From assembly GCA_910577225.1 (NCBI GenBank), contig CAJTMV010000001.1, positions 1 through 64,000 of the forward strand: a DNA stretch of 64,000 nucleotides, in the 5' to 3' direction. The notes below the pieces were generated by a model. That model ran no database searches. It was not told where the DNA came from and saw nothing but the letters and a program-made list of their open reading frames with translations. Source of the stretch: an uncultured Eubacterium sp. (GTDB taxonomy: Bacteria; Bacillota; Clostridia; Lachnospirales; Lachnospiraceae). Every line of letters begins with the position of its first letter. Within the stretch, counting starts at the first letter, position 1. The translations under genes were made by a program, and so were the position numbers. Positions 1-7,689 of the stretch are shown piece after piece.

Positions 1-53
1 AACTGTACACCGGCGAAAAGCTGGACACCGAATATAATATTGAGACGAACTGA
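1..53 (+). CDS. 3' end of a gene, possibly a periplasmic sugar-binding protein (partial)
   Basis: From base 3 the plus strand reads a 16-residue C-terminal tail ending in DTEYNIETN and a TGA stop at 51-53. Such tails resemble the C-termini of ribose-type substrate-binding proteins, but the piece is too short to assign firmly. It converges on the ABC ATPase gene. A short TTCGGT/ACCGAA hairpin between them (56-81) could serve as a weak terminator. Confidence 0.35.
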   Translation, partial: LYTGEKLDTEYNIETN

Positions 54-169
54 CATTCGGTTTTGCGTAAAACATACCGAAGGTCTGTTAAAGTTACCCT
101 TTTTTCTGAAAAACATATCAAAATCTTTTTCAAAAAGTTCTTGACATATCACCAGAATGCTTGCTGTTT

Positions 170-1174
170 TTAAAACTGCATAATATCTTTCGGATGCAGA
201 TAAATCTGGATCTGCTGCCCCTGCCTGAACGATGCCCCTGCATCATTCAGCTGGATCACCCGCAGTACCTCTCTGCCGACCCTGACACGGTATTTTGTGA
301 TCAGGCCGTTATAATCATAATCCATGATCTCGCCTTTTAACGCAACCCTGCCTTCCCCCGGCGCAAAATGGATCAGTTCCAGACGGATATATGCGTGTTT
401 TGCCGCGTCTAGCCTGCCGCCTGACTGCTTGTTGATCTCTTCGATCACCTCTTTGCCCAGCTTATTAATATCGCCGATAAAATCACAGACAAACTCGGAA
501 CCGGATCGGTTGTAGATCTCCTGCGGCGTCCCGACCTGCTCTACATAGCCGTTGTTAAATACGGCGATCTTGTCCGATAACATCAGCGCCTCTTCCTGGT
601 CATGCGTGACATACAGCGTTGTGATCCCCAGATTCTTCTGCAGCTTTTTTAACTCTCCGCGCAGCCCGATACGCAGTTTTGCGTCCAGGTTGGAAAGCGG
701 CTCGTCCAGACAAAGGATCTTTGGCTCTAACACGATCGCCCTTGCAAGCGCGACCCTCTGCTGCTGGCCGCCAGACAGCTCCGAGACATTCCGCGTGAGC
801 TGCGAATCCTTGATCTCAATGACCTTTGCAACGTTTTTTACCTTCTGGTCGATCTCACTTTTCGACATCTTTTTTACTTTTAGCCCAAAAGCAAGATTTT
901 CATATACCGTCATCGTCGGAAAGAGCGCGTAGCTTTGGAACACCATACCGATGCCTCTTTTTTCTACAGGCACCTCCAGTATATTTTTCCCGTCTACCAG
1001 AATCTCGCCGCCGCTCGGATTTAAAAATCCCACAAGCGCACGCAGCGTTGTCGTTTTTCCGCATCCCGAAGGCCCTAAAAATGTGAAAAACTCTCCGTCT
1101 GCAATCGTCAGATTCAGATTTTCAATCGCTGTAAAATCGCCATACCTGATCTCTATATTTTTAAAATTAATCAT
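170..1174 (-). CDS. ABC importer ATP-binding protein (PotA/FbpC type)
   Basis: This cytoplasmic ATPase would energise a binding-protein-dependent importer. The P-loop GPSGCGKT lies at residues 34-41, followed by the LSGGQQQR signature and the CLDEPLSNLD Walker B segment. The roughly 100-residue C-terminus matches the TOBE-type regulatory domain of the PotA/FbpC/ThiQ group. I start at the ATG of MINFKNIEIRYGDF because GAGGTGG sits six bases upstream; an in-frame extension would add nine residues. It is the last gene of a three-gene operon with a lipoprotein binding protein and a phosphodiesterase. No permease gene lies on either side. The substrate is not evident; the family handles iron, phosphonates, polyamines and organophosphates. 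Confidence 0.88.
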   Translation of the reverse strand: MINFKNIEIRYGDFTAIENLNLTIADGEFFTFLGPSGCGKTTTLRALVGFLNPSGGEILVDGKNILEVPVEKRGIGMVFQSYALFPTMTVYENLAFGLKVKKMSKSEIDQKVKNVAKVIEIKDSQLTRNVSELSGGQQQRVALARAIVLEPKILCLDEPLSNLDAKLRIGLRGELKKLQKNLGITTLYVTHDQEEALMLSDKIAVFNNGYVEQVGTPQEIYNRSGSEFVCDFIGDINKLGKEVIEEINKQSGGRLDAAKHAYIRLELIHFAPGEGRVALKGEIMDYDYNGLITKYRVRVGREVLRVIQLNDAGASFRQGQQIQIYLHPKDIMQF

Positions 1175-1210
1175 ATGTGCCACCTCGTATTTTCTATCCA
1201 AGGCTGCTGC

Positions 1211-2299
1211 TTACATAAATTCCAGCTCAACCTTTTCTACCCACTGATCCAGGTTTTGTGCTACAAATTCCCAGTCGATGTCCTGCTGGTGTACTTTTCC
1301 AACAAATTCCTTTACATGATCCTCCGCCTGCTCAAACGCTGCCTTCTGGCAAGGCACGGTGCCGAACTTTTCCATCCACGCTGTCTGTGTCTCGGCAGAG
1401 CCGAACCAGTTTGCAAATTCGATTGCACGATCCTTATTGTCTCCGCCCTTTAAGATCGCAATCTGCTCCGTAACATACGGCACGCCGATTTCTGGGGACA
1501 TGATCTCAAATTTGTAGTCTCTTTGCTCTTCGTTCTGCAAAACGCCGCTTCCCCACATCTCACAGATCGGATGGCTGCCGTCGATCACCGCTCCTACATA
1601 GTCCTCGCCTTCTGCTTCCATATGGCCGTTCTGCACCCAGTTTTTTACAAACTCCCATCCTTCTTCAGAGATGCCGGCTTCGCCGTCCGGATCCTGATAA
1701 CGTACCAAAAGGCTTGCCAATATGGTCTTTCCGGTACCGCCGCCAAAATTTAAGATTGTATATTTGTCCTTCCATTTTTCATCGGTAAGGTCTGTATAAT
1801 CTGCCGGATACTCGTCCAGATCTGCATTCATAATATTTACAAGCGGCTGGATCACAAGCGGATAATAATAGCCGTCCGCATCGCCGAGCGACAGATCCAC
1901 TTCGTCCTTCCATTCCGGCTCCCACTGATCCAGTGTATCCTCTGCCTTTAATTTTTCATATTCCACGTTATTTAATCCAAACACAAGATCTGCCTGCACA
2001 TTGTTTTTCTCTGACACGATCCGGTTGCCAAGGTCGCCGCCCTGAATCTGTACAACCTGCACATTAAATCCGTTTTCTTTTGCATAATCCTTTAACCATG
2101 CATCTCTGCCGTCAGAGCCGGAATTGGTATAGATGACAAGAGATGCGCCGCTGTCCTCTCCTCCGCCCTGCTGTGACTTTTCACTGTCTGTGTTGTCTGT
2201 ATTACTGTTATTGCCGCCCCCATCTTTGCTTCCGCACGCGGATAAGGTGACCGCCATCATTGCTGCAAGCCCTAACGCTAATATTTTCTTTACTTTCAT
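1211..2299 (-). CDS. Extracellular solute-binding lipoprotein
   Basis: A 362-residue secreted lipoprotein that would capture substrate for the neighbouring ATPase. Residues 1-22 form a lipoprotein signal: two lysines, a hydrophobic stretch and the lipobox LSAC with Cys22. A Gly/Asn/Ser/Asp-rich linker follows, as usual in Gram-positive lipoproteins. The mature part has the layout of the Fe(III)/phosphonate/thiamine class (SBP type 1/6), for example the segment NNVQADLVFGLNNVEYEKL near residue 100. It lies 36 bp from the ATPase start and 44 bp from the phosphodiesterase. The pairing with a phosphodiesterase suggests an organophosphate or phosphonate ligand, but that is inference from context only. 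Confidence 0.85.
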   Translation of the reverse strand: MKVKKILALGLAAMMAVTLSACGSKDGGGNNSNTDNTDSEKSQQGGGEDSGASLVIYTNSGSDGRDAWLKDYAKENGFNVQVVQIQGGDLGNRIVSEKNNVQADLVFGLNNVEYEKLKAEDTLDQWEPEWKDEVDLSLGDADGYYYPLVIQPLVNIMNADLDEYPADYTDLTDEKWKDKYTILNFGGGTGKTILASLLVRYQDPDGEAGISEEGWEFVKNWVQNGHMEAEGEDYVGAVIDGSHPICEMWGSGVLQNEEQRDYKFEIMSPEIGVPYVTEQIAILKGGDNKDRAIEFANWFGSAETQTAWMEKFGTVPCQKAAFEQAEDHVKEFVGKVHQQDIDWEFVAQNLDQWVEKVELEFM

Positions 2300-2343
2300 A
2301 TACGTTTCTCCTTATCGTTTTTCTTTATTTATTGTTGTTCCTT

Positions 2344-3174
2344 CTACATCTTTTCATCCAAATAATTTCGTAAAAGCGCAGGCCAGTCCGTCTGCAGGAT
2401 CTGATAGCCCAGATCGATCAGCCTGCCCCAGCTTTTTTCAAAGCCTTCTGCAATCGCCAGATTGTCGTCCAGACCGCCGGACAATACGATCTCATCGTTC
2501 AGACGGATCACATTGACCCATGGCAAAATCCCTTCGTCAGTCAGCTCCTTCAAAAACGCCGGGTCTGTAAACGGCCCGTTCAGATCGGAAAAGATCAGCT
2601 CTGCAGCCGCCACATTGACATCGTATTTTGTGACTGTTTCCCATTCCTCCATTGTTTTTACGATCGGCATATACATCAGGCCTGTCCCGCTTGTCGCAAG
2701 CTCTGACAACAACCGCTCATGTACGCCCGATTTTAACAGGATCTGCGTATCCATCTCCTTTGCCTTTAAAAACGGAATGATCTTTTCCCAGTAAAACCAG
2801 GAGCGGTCAATATTAATGAAGCATTTCCCGCGAAACCGTTCCAGCACTGTGTCTAATCGTTCAACCCTCTGCCCTACATATTCCTGAAGCGAATTTAACG
2901 TCTTTTTAGACTCCACCTCCGCAGCTGTCATTTCACGGATATCCCGCCTGATGCCAAGCTCCGCCGGCTCTTCCCCGTTGTGGAACGCGAAAAACACCCC
3001 GTCGATCGTCATGGATACGTCCACCTCGATCATATCAGCACCGTGTAAAAGCGCATTTTGGTACGATAAAATCGTATTCTGTACGACGCTCCCGCCGCAT
3101 GTTCCCCTATGAGCCGCTATCAGCACCTTTTTTCTGCACACAGCTTCCTGCAGCTCTTTGTTTTTGCTGTACAT
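2344..3174 (-). CDS. Glycerophosphodiester phosphodiesterase-family protein
   Basis: A cytoplasmic GDPD-family TIM-barrel enzyme of about 276 residues, which hydrolyses phosphodiesters such as glycerophosphodiesters to glycerol phosphate and an alcohol. The N-terminal motif AAHRG, the metal ligands in IEVDV, and FAFHNGE (the family HD position, here HN) place the catalytic residues as in GlpQ/UgpQ proteins. The usual PENT segment is QNT here. I prefer the ATG of MYSKNKEL because AGGAG lies just upstream; a GTG 12 bases earlier is possible. It is the first gene after the promoter at 3216-3244. Co-transcription with an importer suggests that it processes the imported compound. Confidence 0.82.
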   Translation of the reverse strand: MYSKNKELQEAVCRKKVLIAAHRGTCGGSVVQNTILSYQNALLHGADMIEVDVSMTIDGVFFAFHNGEEPAELGIRRDIREMTAAEVESKKTLNSLQEYVGQRVERLDTVLERFRGKCFINIDRSWFYWEKIIPFLKAKEMDTQILLKSGVHERLLSELATSGTGLMYMPIVKTMEEWETVTKYDVNVAAAELIFSDLNGPFTDPAFLKELTDEGILPWVNVIRLNDEIVLSGGLDDNLAIAEGFEKSWGRLIDLGYQILQTDWPALLRNYLDEKM

Positions 3175-3215
3175 TCTTCTCCTCACTTTCTTTTCTTTTA
3201 TTTTGATGCATCTCC

Positions 3216-3244
3216 ATCTTATCTCAAATATTGGAACGTGTCAA
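3216..3244 (-). promoter_or_regulatory. Sigma-A type promoter of the GDPD-SBP-ATPase operon
   Basis: On the minus strand TTGACA (3244-3239) and TAAGAT (3221-3216) are separated by exactly 17 bases. Transcription would start near 3209, giving a leader of roughly 35 bases before the preferred ATG. The -35 box lies inside an imperfect LacI-type palindrome, so bound repressor would block it. Confidence 0.75.
3231..3244. promoter_or_regulatory. Proximal LacI-type operator (imperfect palindrome)
   Basis: TTGGAACGTGTCAA is a near-palindrome sharing the TGGAACGT half with the perfect site 108 bp away. It overlaps the -35 hexamer of the uptake operon. The central CG dyad is the hallmark of LacI/GalR-family operators. 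Confidence 0.6.
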
Positions 3245-3338
3245 TTAAATTTTTTGGATTTTTCAAAAATTTGTACAGAATAGTTAAATATTACAGTTTG
3301 TTTTTATGCATAAATACCATTTTTTGTCTTTTCAAAAA

Positions 3339-3352
3339 ATGGAACGTTCCAT
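3339..3352. promoter_or_regulatory. Distal LacI-type operator (perfect palindrome)
   Basis: ATGGAACGTTCCAT is a perfect 14-bp palindrome with a central CG. Its centre is 108 bp, close to a whole number of helical turns, from the proximal site. That spacing would allow looping. The LacI-family gene immediately upstream is the obvious regulator. Confidence 0.68.
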
Positions 3353-3390
3353 ATATTGTTGTATTTCTATGAACAATTTATAAATACTAA

Positions 3391-3471
3391 AAAACGGGGC
3401 TGCCGCACCAGGCAAAACGCAAACAAGATCGTATCCTTTGTTTCGTTTTACTTAATGCGACAGCTCCGTTT
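3391..3471 (-). terminator. Terminator hairpin after the LacI-fusion gene
   Basis: The arms AAACGGGGCTGCCGCA and TGCGACAGCTCCGTTT pair across a long loop. On the minus strand the second arm is followed by a run of six T, so it would end transcription of the LacI-fusion gene before the uptake promoter. The arms resemble those of the terminator at 46317-46394. Confidence 0.7.
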
Positions 3472-3500
3472 CTAATGGAATCCATCAAACTTACCATTTT

Positions 3501-5657
3501 TCAGTTAAACATATCATCGCAGATCCTTTGTGCATCTCTAAGCGCTGCCTCCACCTCCGCAGCCTCAAAAATGACATTCATAAACGCTGACCCAATAATA
3601 TCCTCAAACGCAAATTCATCAAACCTGTCGTTAACCGCTTCCCTGTTTCTGCGCTTTCCTTTTTCAAGCATATTCCCGATATCCTCGATCCATGGATACA
3701 GTTCCAGCACTTCGGCGTTTTTTATAATATTCCGGTTTGGGATAAATCCGCCTAAATAAGTTACCATCTCCGCAGTCTCATCTGCATACAGCCATTCGAA
3801 AAACTTGCAGCATTCGGCTGTTTTTGACGAGCTTCTGGTAATACCGATACTTCCGCCGCCCAATAGCGGCTGTCCTCCAGGCACCTGTGAAAAAATGATC
3901 TTGCCTGCCGCTTTTGCATTTATCGAATGTACCATATCCGAGGCATAGTTGGAAAAAGTAATATTCATCGCCGTCATGCCGTCAGAAAACATATTCGCTG
4001 TCTCCCGCCACCATAAATGCGTATCATTCGTCGCATATTTGCACGATTCCAGACAGGTGCAAAACGCCTCCTTCATTTCTTCGGTACAGACGCGCACCTT
4101 ACCGTTGCAGTCAAACACACTCGTATTTTTTTCATAATAACGGAGCATGACTTCACAGGCTGCCACAAACGATCTTCCATACGTCAGCGTATGCCCGTAC
4201 ACGGTCGGCGATCTGCGGTTGTTTTTCTGCGTAAAAAACCCTGCCGCCTGATTGTATTCCGCAAATGTTTTGGGCACTTCCAGCTTTCTTTTGTATGTTT
4301 CATAAAACTCACGCTTAATAAGCTCGTTTTCAAACAGATCTTTGCGGCAGAACAACATCTGCACACAGGCATCCAGTGGGATCGCATACGTTACCCCATG
4401 AATGACCGAATACTCTTCCGAAATGCCGGGGATCAGCTTCTGCACAACATTCTGCATCGGCTGGCTGTCCATATCCAGCTCCTGGTAAATACGTTCGCCA
4501 TCCTTTTCCATCCATGCCATATCGATGCGCACAAGGTCGAAAACCGTTTCCTGTCCCGCCTGCATCTTGGATACCATTCTGCGCAGCTCGTCATAAGGCA
4601 CTTCAATAACCTTGACATCGATGCCGGACTGCTTTTTAAACAACGGCAGCAGCCTTCGGATCGCTTTGCTTGTCGCATTTTTGACCGATAACAGACGCAG
4701 GGTTTCTTCTTTTTTTACCAGATAACGGGGACGACTGCGAAAGCTCCCTGCCTCTACAATCCTTTCCTCTTTTTTTTCTAAAATATCTTCCGCGATCCGA
4801 TGTCCCATCAGCTTATAGTTCATCTCATAACGATTCTCATCCGCCAGCCCAAATTCTTTGTTTACGACCGCATAAACAACCGGCAGCCTGACATCCGGAT
4901 TATAGCGGTTTGCCATATGCAGGCTGTCAACGTCTTCGTCAGACCTGGCAATTACCGCATCAAACGAATCTGCCGCGTACAACACGTCAAACGCCCTGTT
5001 AAATTTCATAGGATCCGGCGCCGCAAAAACCTCAAAATAGCAGCCTTCGCTCTCAAACACTTCCGAAACCGCTTCTACAAACCTTTTGTCGTCTGTAAAA
5101 CTAACATCCTCGCATAATACCGCGATGTTTTTATTCCCATCCCGCACGCATTTTTCCGCGATCTCCCTGCCTGCCCTCGCATAGTCAAACGTCGCAAACA
5201 CAGAATGCTTCGGAAATCCCTTCACGTATCTGTCCAGCATAATGATCCGTGTCCCTTCCGGAACGGACGCCTTATTTTTCAGCAGCGAACTTACAAGGAT
5301 CACAGCTGTCGGATTACGGGAAAGCGCTTTGCTTAACAGCCTTTGCTCCACATATTCCAGCCCGTTCGTACACAAAAGCTCCAGCGTGATCTCCTGCCGC
5401 CCAAGCTCCTGCTCGATGCCGGCATACAGCTCGCTGTATTTTGTCATATCGATCCTTGGCACAATGACACAGATATGCCTGGATGTGCCGCTCCTTAACT
5501 GGCTCGCCTGCGAATTGATCTGATATCCAAGCTCCTTTGCCGCCTGCTCGACGAGCTTGATCTTTTCTGCGCTGACATTCCCTCTGCGGTTGAGTACATT
5601 GGATACCGTCCCATGGGATACCCCTGCGCGCTTTGCAATATCTTTAATCGTCGGCAT
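3501..5657 (-). CDS. LacI-family regulator fused to a solute-binding-protein domain
   Basis: A 718-residue, apparently cytoplasmic regulator made of three parts. Residues 1-56 are a LacI helix-turn-helix (IKDIAKRAGVSHGTVSNVL). Residues 60-315 form the usual periplasmic-binding-protein-1-like sensor. From about 320 to 718 there is a second binding-protein fold of the extracellular family 1 type, beginning LRLLSVKNATSKAIRRLLPLF and lacking a signal peptide. Ordinary LacI proteins have about 330-350 residues, so the C-terminal half is an addition that probably gives a second ligand input. The gene lies directly upstream of the uptake operon with matching operators between. Fusions of this kind are not the textbook LacI layout; the ligand is unknown. 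Confidence 0.85.
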   Translation of the reverse strand: MPTIKDIAKRAGVSHGTVSNVLNRRGNVSAEKIKLVEQAAKELGYQINSQASQLRSGTSRHICVIVPRIDMTKYSELYAGIEQELGRQEITLELLCTNGLEYVEQRLLSKALSRNPTAVILVSSLLKNKASVPEGTRIIMLDRYVKGFPKHSVFATFDYARAGREIAEKCVRDGNKNIAVLCEDVSFTDDKRFVEAVSEVFESEGCYFEVFAAPDPMKFNRAFDVLYAADSFDAVIARSDEDVDSLHMANRYNPDVRLPVVYAVVNKEFGLADENRYEMNYKLMGHRIAEDILEKKEERIVEAGSFRSRPRYLVKKEETLRLLSVKNATSKAIRRLLPLFKKQSGIDVKVIEVPYDELRRMVSKMQAGQETVFDLVRIDMAWMEKDGERIYQELDMDSQPMQNVVQKLIPGISEEYSVIHGVTYAIPLDACVQMLFCRKDLFENELIKREFYETYKRKLEVPKTFAEYNQAAGFFTQKNNRRSPTVYGHTLTYGRSFVAACEVMLRYYEKNTSVFDCNGKVRVCTEEMKEAFCTCLESCKYATNDTHLWWRETANMFSDGMTAMNITFSNYASDMVHSINAKAAGKIIFSQVPGGQPLLGGGSIGITRSSSKTAECCKFFEWLYADETAEMVTYLGGFIPNRNIIKNAEVLELYPWIEDIGNMLEKGKRRNREAVNDRFDEFAFEDIIGSAFMNVIFEAAEVEAALRDAQRICDDMFN

Positions 5658-5860
5658 AAGCAGACTCTGTGCCAGAGAAGATCCTTGCAGGTTTGATCTT
5701 ATCTCGTTTATTTTTATCCATATCGTTTGTTTCCTTTATCCACAATATGCTTATTCTATCATGATTCCATGCAGATGTAAATTATTCATCCATAAAAATT
5801 TCAACCATAATACAGCCTGCGGATTGCCATAAAACTATTTCCTTTCCCCGATACATGTGC

Positions 5861-5873
5861 TACAATGCTTTTA
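5861..5873 (+). promoter_or_regulatory. Extended -10 element of the FliB-like gene
   Basis: TGTGCTACAAT ends seven bases before the likely ATG at 5873, so the start site would coincide with the initiation codon. No convincing -35 box or ribosome site is seen. This suggests either leaderless translation or chance resemblance. Confidence 0.35.
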
Positions 5874-6664
5874 TGAAAGTACATGAACTGAGTTTTTATT
5901 CAAAATTTCAATGCGCAATGGGAAACTGCCCCGACACTTGCTGCCATGGCTGGCAGATTGTATTAGATGCTGACACGGTGCAAAAATATATGGCACAAAA
6001 GGGACGCTATGGCATTTGGCTGCGCAGCAGCCTCACAAGACATAACGGGACGACCATGTTTAAAGGTTCGAGAAGAAAGTGTCCGTTTCTGTCAAAAGAC
6101 CTGCTTTGCAAGGTCCAGCTTTCCCTTGGCGAAGACTACCTTTCGGACGTATGCCGCATTTTCCCCCGCCAGAGAATAAACTATGGATATTTTGCCGAAG
6201 AGTCGCTTTTTCTTGCATGTCCGCAAGCCTGCAGGTTATTTTTAAACAACCTGGATCATTTATGCTATAAGACTGTGGACCGGAACATATCCTACGCAAA
6301 ATCCGGAACGAATGACGACGCCGAATATTTGCAGGAATTAGTAGAAATCCGTCTTGCGTTAACGGAGCAGATTATGGATCATCCCCTGCCGCGCCCCATG
6401 CTTTATACAGGTCTGCTATCGTATGCTAAAGCTCTGCAGCAGTCTTATATTGCAGGCTATGCTCCATCAAACGGTTCCAATCGTCCGGACTTTAGCAAAC
6501 CGGTGCACACGAATCTTGCCGCCCATATCCGTGAAGCGGACGCGCCTTTTATCATACCGCATGATATTACTTACGCAATGCTGACCAGCAGTTTTTATCA
6601 CATCTTTTTGAAAACTGTCTCCCCGTTTCTATATGACTTATGTAAGACATACCTGAAAGAATAA
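5873..6664 (+). CDS. FliB-like (flagellin lysine N-methylase) family protein
   Basis: A 263-residue cysteine-rich protein whose first half matches the FliB/YkgJ-like family: GNCPDTCCHGWQI near residues 18-30, then RRKCPFLSKDLLCKVQLSLGE and a YLSDVCRIFPR segment. The clustered cysteines suggest a metal or Fe-S site. FliB in Salmonella methylates flagellin lysines, but many non-motile Clostridia carry relatives of unknown function. The protein is clearly shorter than the roughly 400 residues of typical members, and its C-terminal half is weakly conserved. No flagellar gene is in the window. It is isolated on the plus strand. Confidence 0.72.
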   Translation: MKVHELSFYSKFQCAMGNCPDTCCHGWQIVLDADTVQKYMAQKGRYGIWLRSSLTRHNGTTMFKGSRRKCPFLSKDLLCKVQLSLGEDYLSDVCRIFPRQRINYGYFAEESLFLACPQACRLFLNNLDHLCYKTVDRNISYAKSGTNDDAEYLQELVEIRLALTEQIMDHPLPRPMLYTGLLSYAKALQQSYIAGYAPSNGSNRPDFSKPVHTNLAAHIREADAPFIIPHDITYAMLTSSFYHIFLKTVSPFLYDLCKTYLKE

Positions 6665-6668
6665 AAAA

Positions 6669-6696
6669 ATACCGCAACCCTTTTCGGATGCGGTAT
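6669..6696. terminator. Bidirectional terminator hairpin
   Basis: ATACCGCA and TGCGGTAT form an 8-bp stem with a 12-base loop in the gap between the converging FliB-like gene and the end of the polysaccharide operon. A run of A precedes it on the plus strand, giving a U-tract for the minus-strand transcript. Confidence 0.6.
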
Positions 6697-6744
6697 CGTA
6701 TCGCTATGCCTCTCCTCTGTTTCATAATATGCAAAGCCGGTTTC

Positions 6745-7689
6745 TCATTCCTGCAAATACTCTCTGCGCCAATAATCTAATGTATCCTGTATCGACTGTT
6801 CCAGGCAGATTTTCGGTTTCCATCCTGTTACCTTTTGTATTTTTTGAATATCGGCCCTCATTTCAGTCATATCTATTGGACGCAGCTTTTTTTCATCGAC
6901 TTTCACCTGAATTTTTGCTGTAGACTTGTTTATAACGGTCTGCAAAATTTCACGAATACTCCTGGCCTGTCCGCTTCCAATATTATATGTTTCTCCCGCC
7001 TGACCCTTCTCAGCCAGCATCACATATGCACATACTACATCACGTACATCTGTAAAATCACGTTTCACATCTAAATTACCTGCCCGTATCACCGGTTCCC
7101 GTTTACCTGCTTCAATCTCGGCTGTCTGTCTGCAAAAATCAGCCAATACGAAAAACGGCGCCTGATTTGGTCCGACATGGTTAAAAGCGCGTGTCATCAC
7201 AATATCCAAGCCATAAGCCTTCGCATAAATACTGCCAATCATATTCTGGCAAACTTTTGTCACAGCATAAATATTGCCCGGTTTCAGTACATGTTCTTCC
7301 CCTACTGGCAGCTCTGTTGACTGAACACACCCATATTCTTCCCCAGATCCAGGCAACAACAGCTTTGGTTTATTTTCTAATGCTCGAAATGCATCCAGTA
7401 CATTTGTACTTCCTTTTATGTTGACATCGATCGTGAGTCCTGGATTTTTCCAGGAAATATCCACCGAACTCTGCGCTGCCAAATGAAAAATATAATCTGG
7501 CTGAATCTTTGTAAACAGCCTGGACACTTCTTCTTTTTCCAGGATATTCAGATCATAAACTGATACTCCAGAAATAAATATCTGTTCTCCAGGCATTTTT
7601 GTGACTGCCACTTCATGTCCGAGCATCTGTAAATACCTGGCCAGATATATTCCAACAAATCCTGTTCCGCCGGTTATTAATGATTTCAT
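6745..7689 (-). CDS. rmd: GDP-6-deoxy-D-mannose reductase (Rmd-like)
   Basis: A 314-residue short-chain NAD(P)H epimerase/reductase. It would reduce the 4-keto group of GDP-4-keto-6-deoxy-D-mannose to give GDP-D-rhamnose for the surface glycan. GGTGFVG (7-13) binds the cofactor, and Tyr141 and Lys145 (YAVTK) are the catalytic pair; the segment GSGEEYG (114-120) is typical of this group. The start overlaps the stop of the GDP-mannose 4,6-dehydratase by four bases, which strongly supports the assignment as the next step. GDP-L-fucose synthase is the main alternative, but the order and sequence fit Rmd better. It is the last gene of the long minus-strand operon. Confidence 0.82.
   Translation of the reverse strand: MKSLITGGTGFVGIYLARYLQMLGHEVAVTKMPGEQIFISGVSVYDLNILEKEEVSRLFTKIQPDYIFHLAAQSSVDISWKNPGLTIDVNIKGSTNVLDAFRALENKPKLLLPGSGEEYGCVQSTELPVGEEHVLKPGNIYAVTKVCQNMIGSIYAKAYGLDIVMTRAFNHVGPNQAPFFVLADFCRQTAEIEAGKREPVIRAGNLDVKRDFTDVRDVVCAYVMLAEKGQAGETYNIGSGQARSIREILQTVINKSTAKIQVKVDEKKLRPIDMTEMRADIQKIQKVTGWKPKICLEQSIQDTLDYWRREYLQE

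Noticed and set aside
4017..4691. Plus-strand frame of 224 codons inside the LacI-fusion gene
   Set aside because: It is the antisense shadow of the well-supported regulator and has no recognisable domain.
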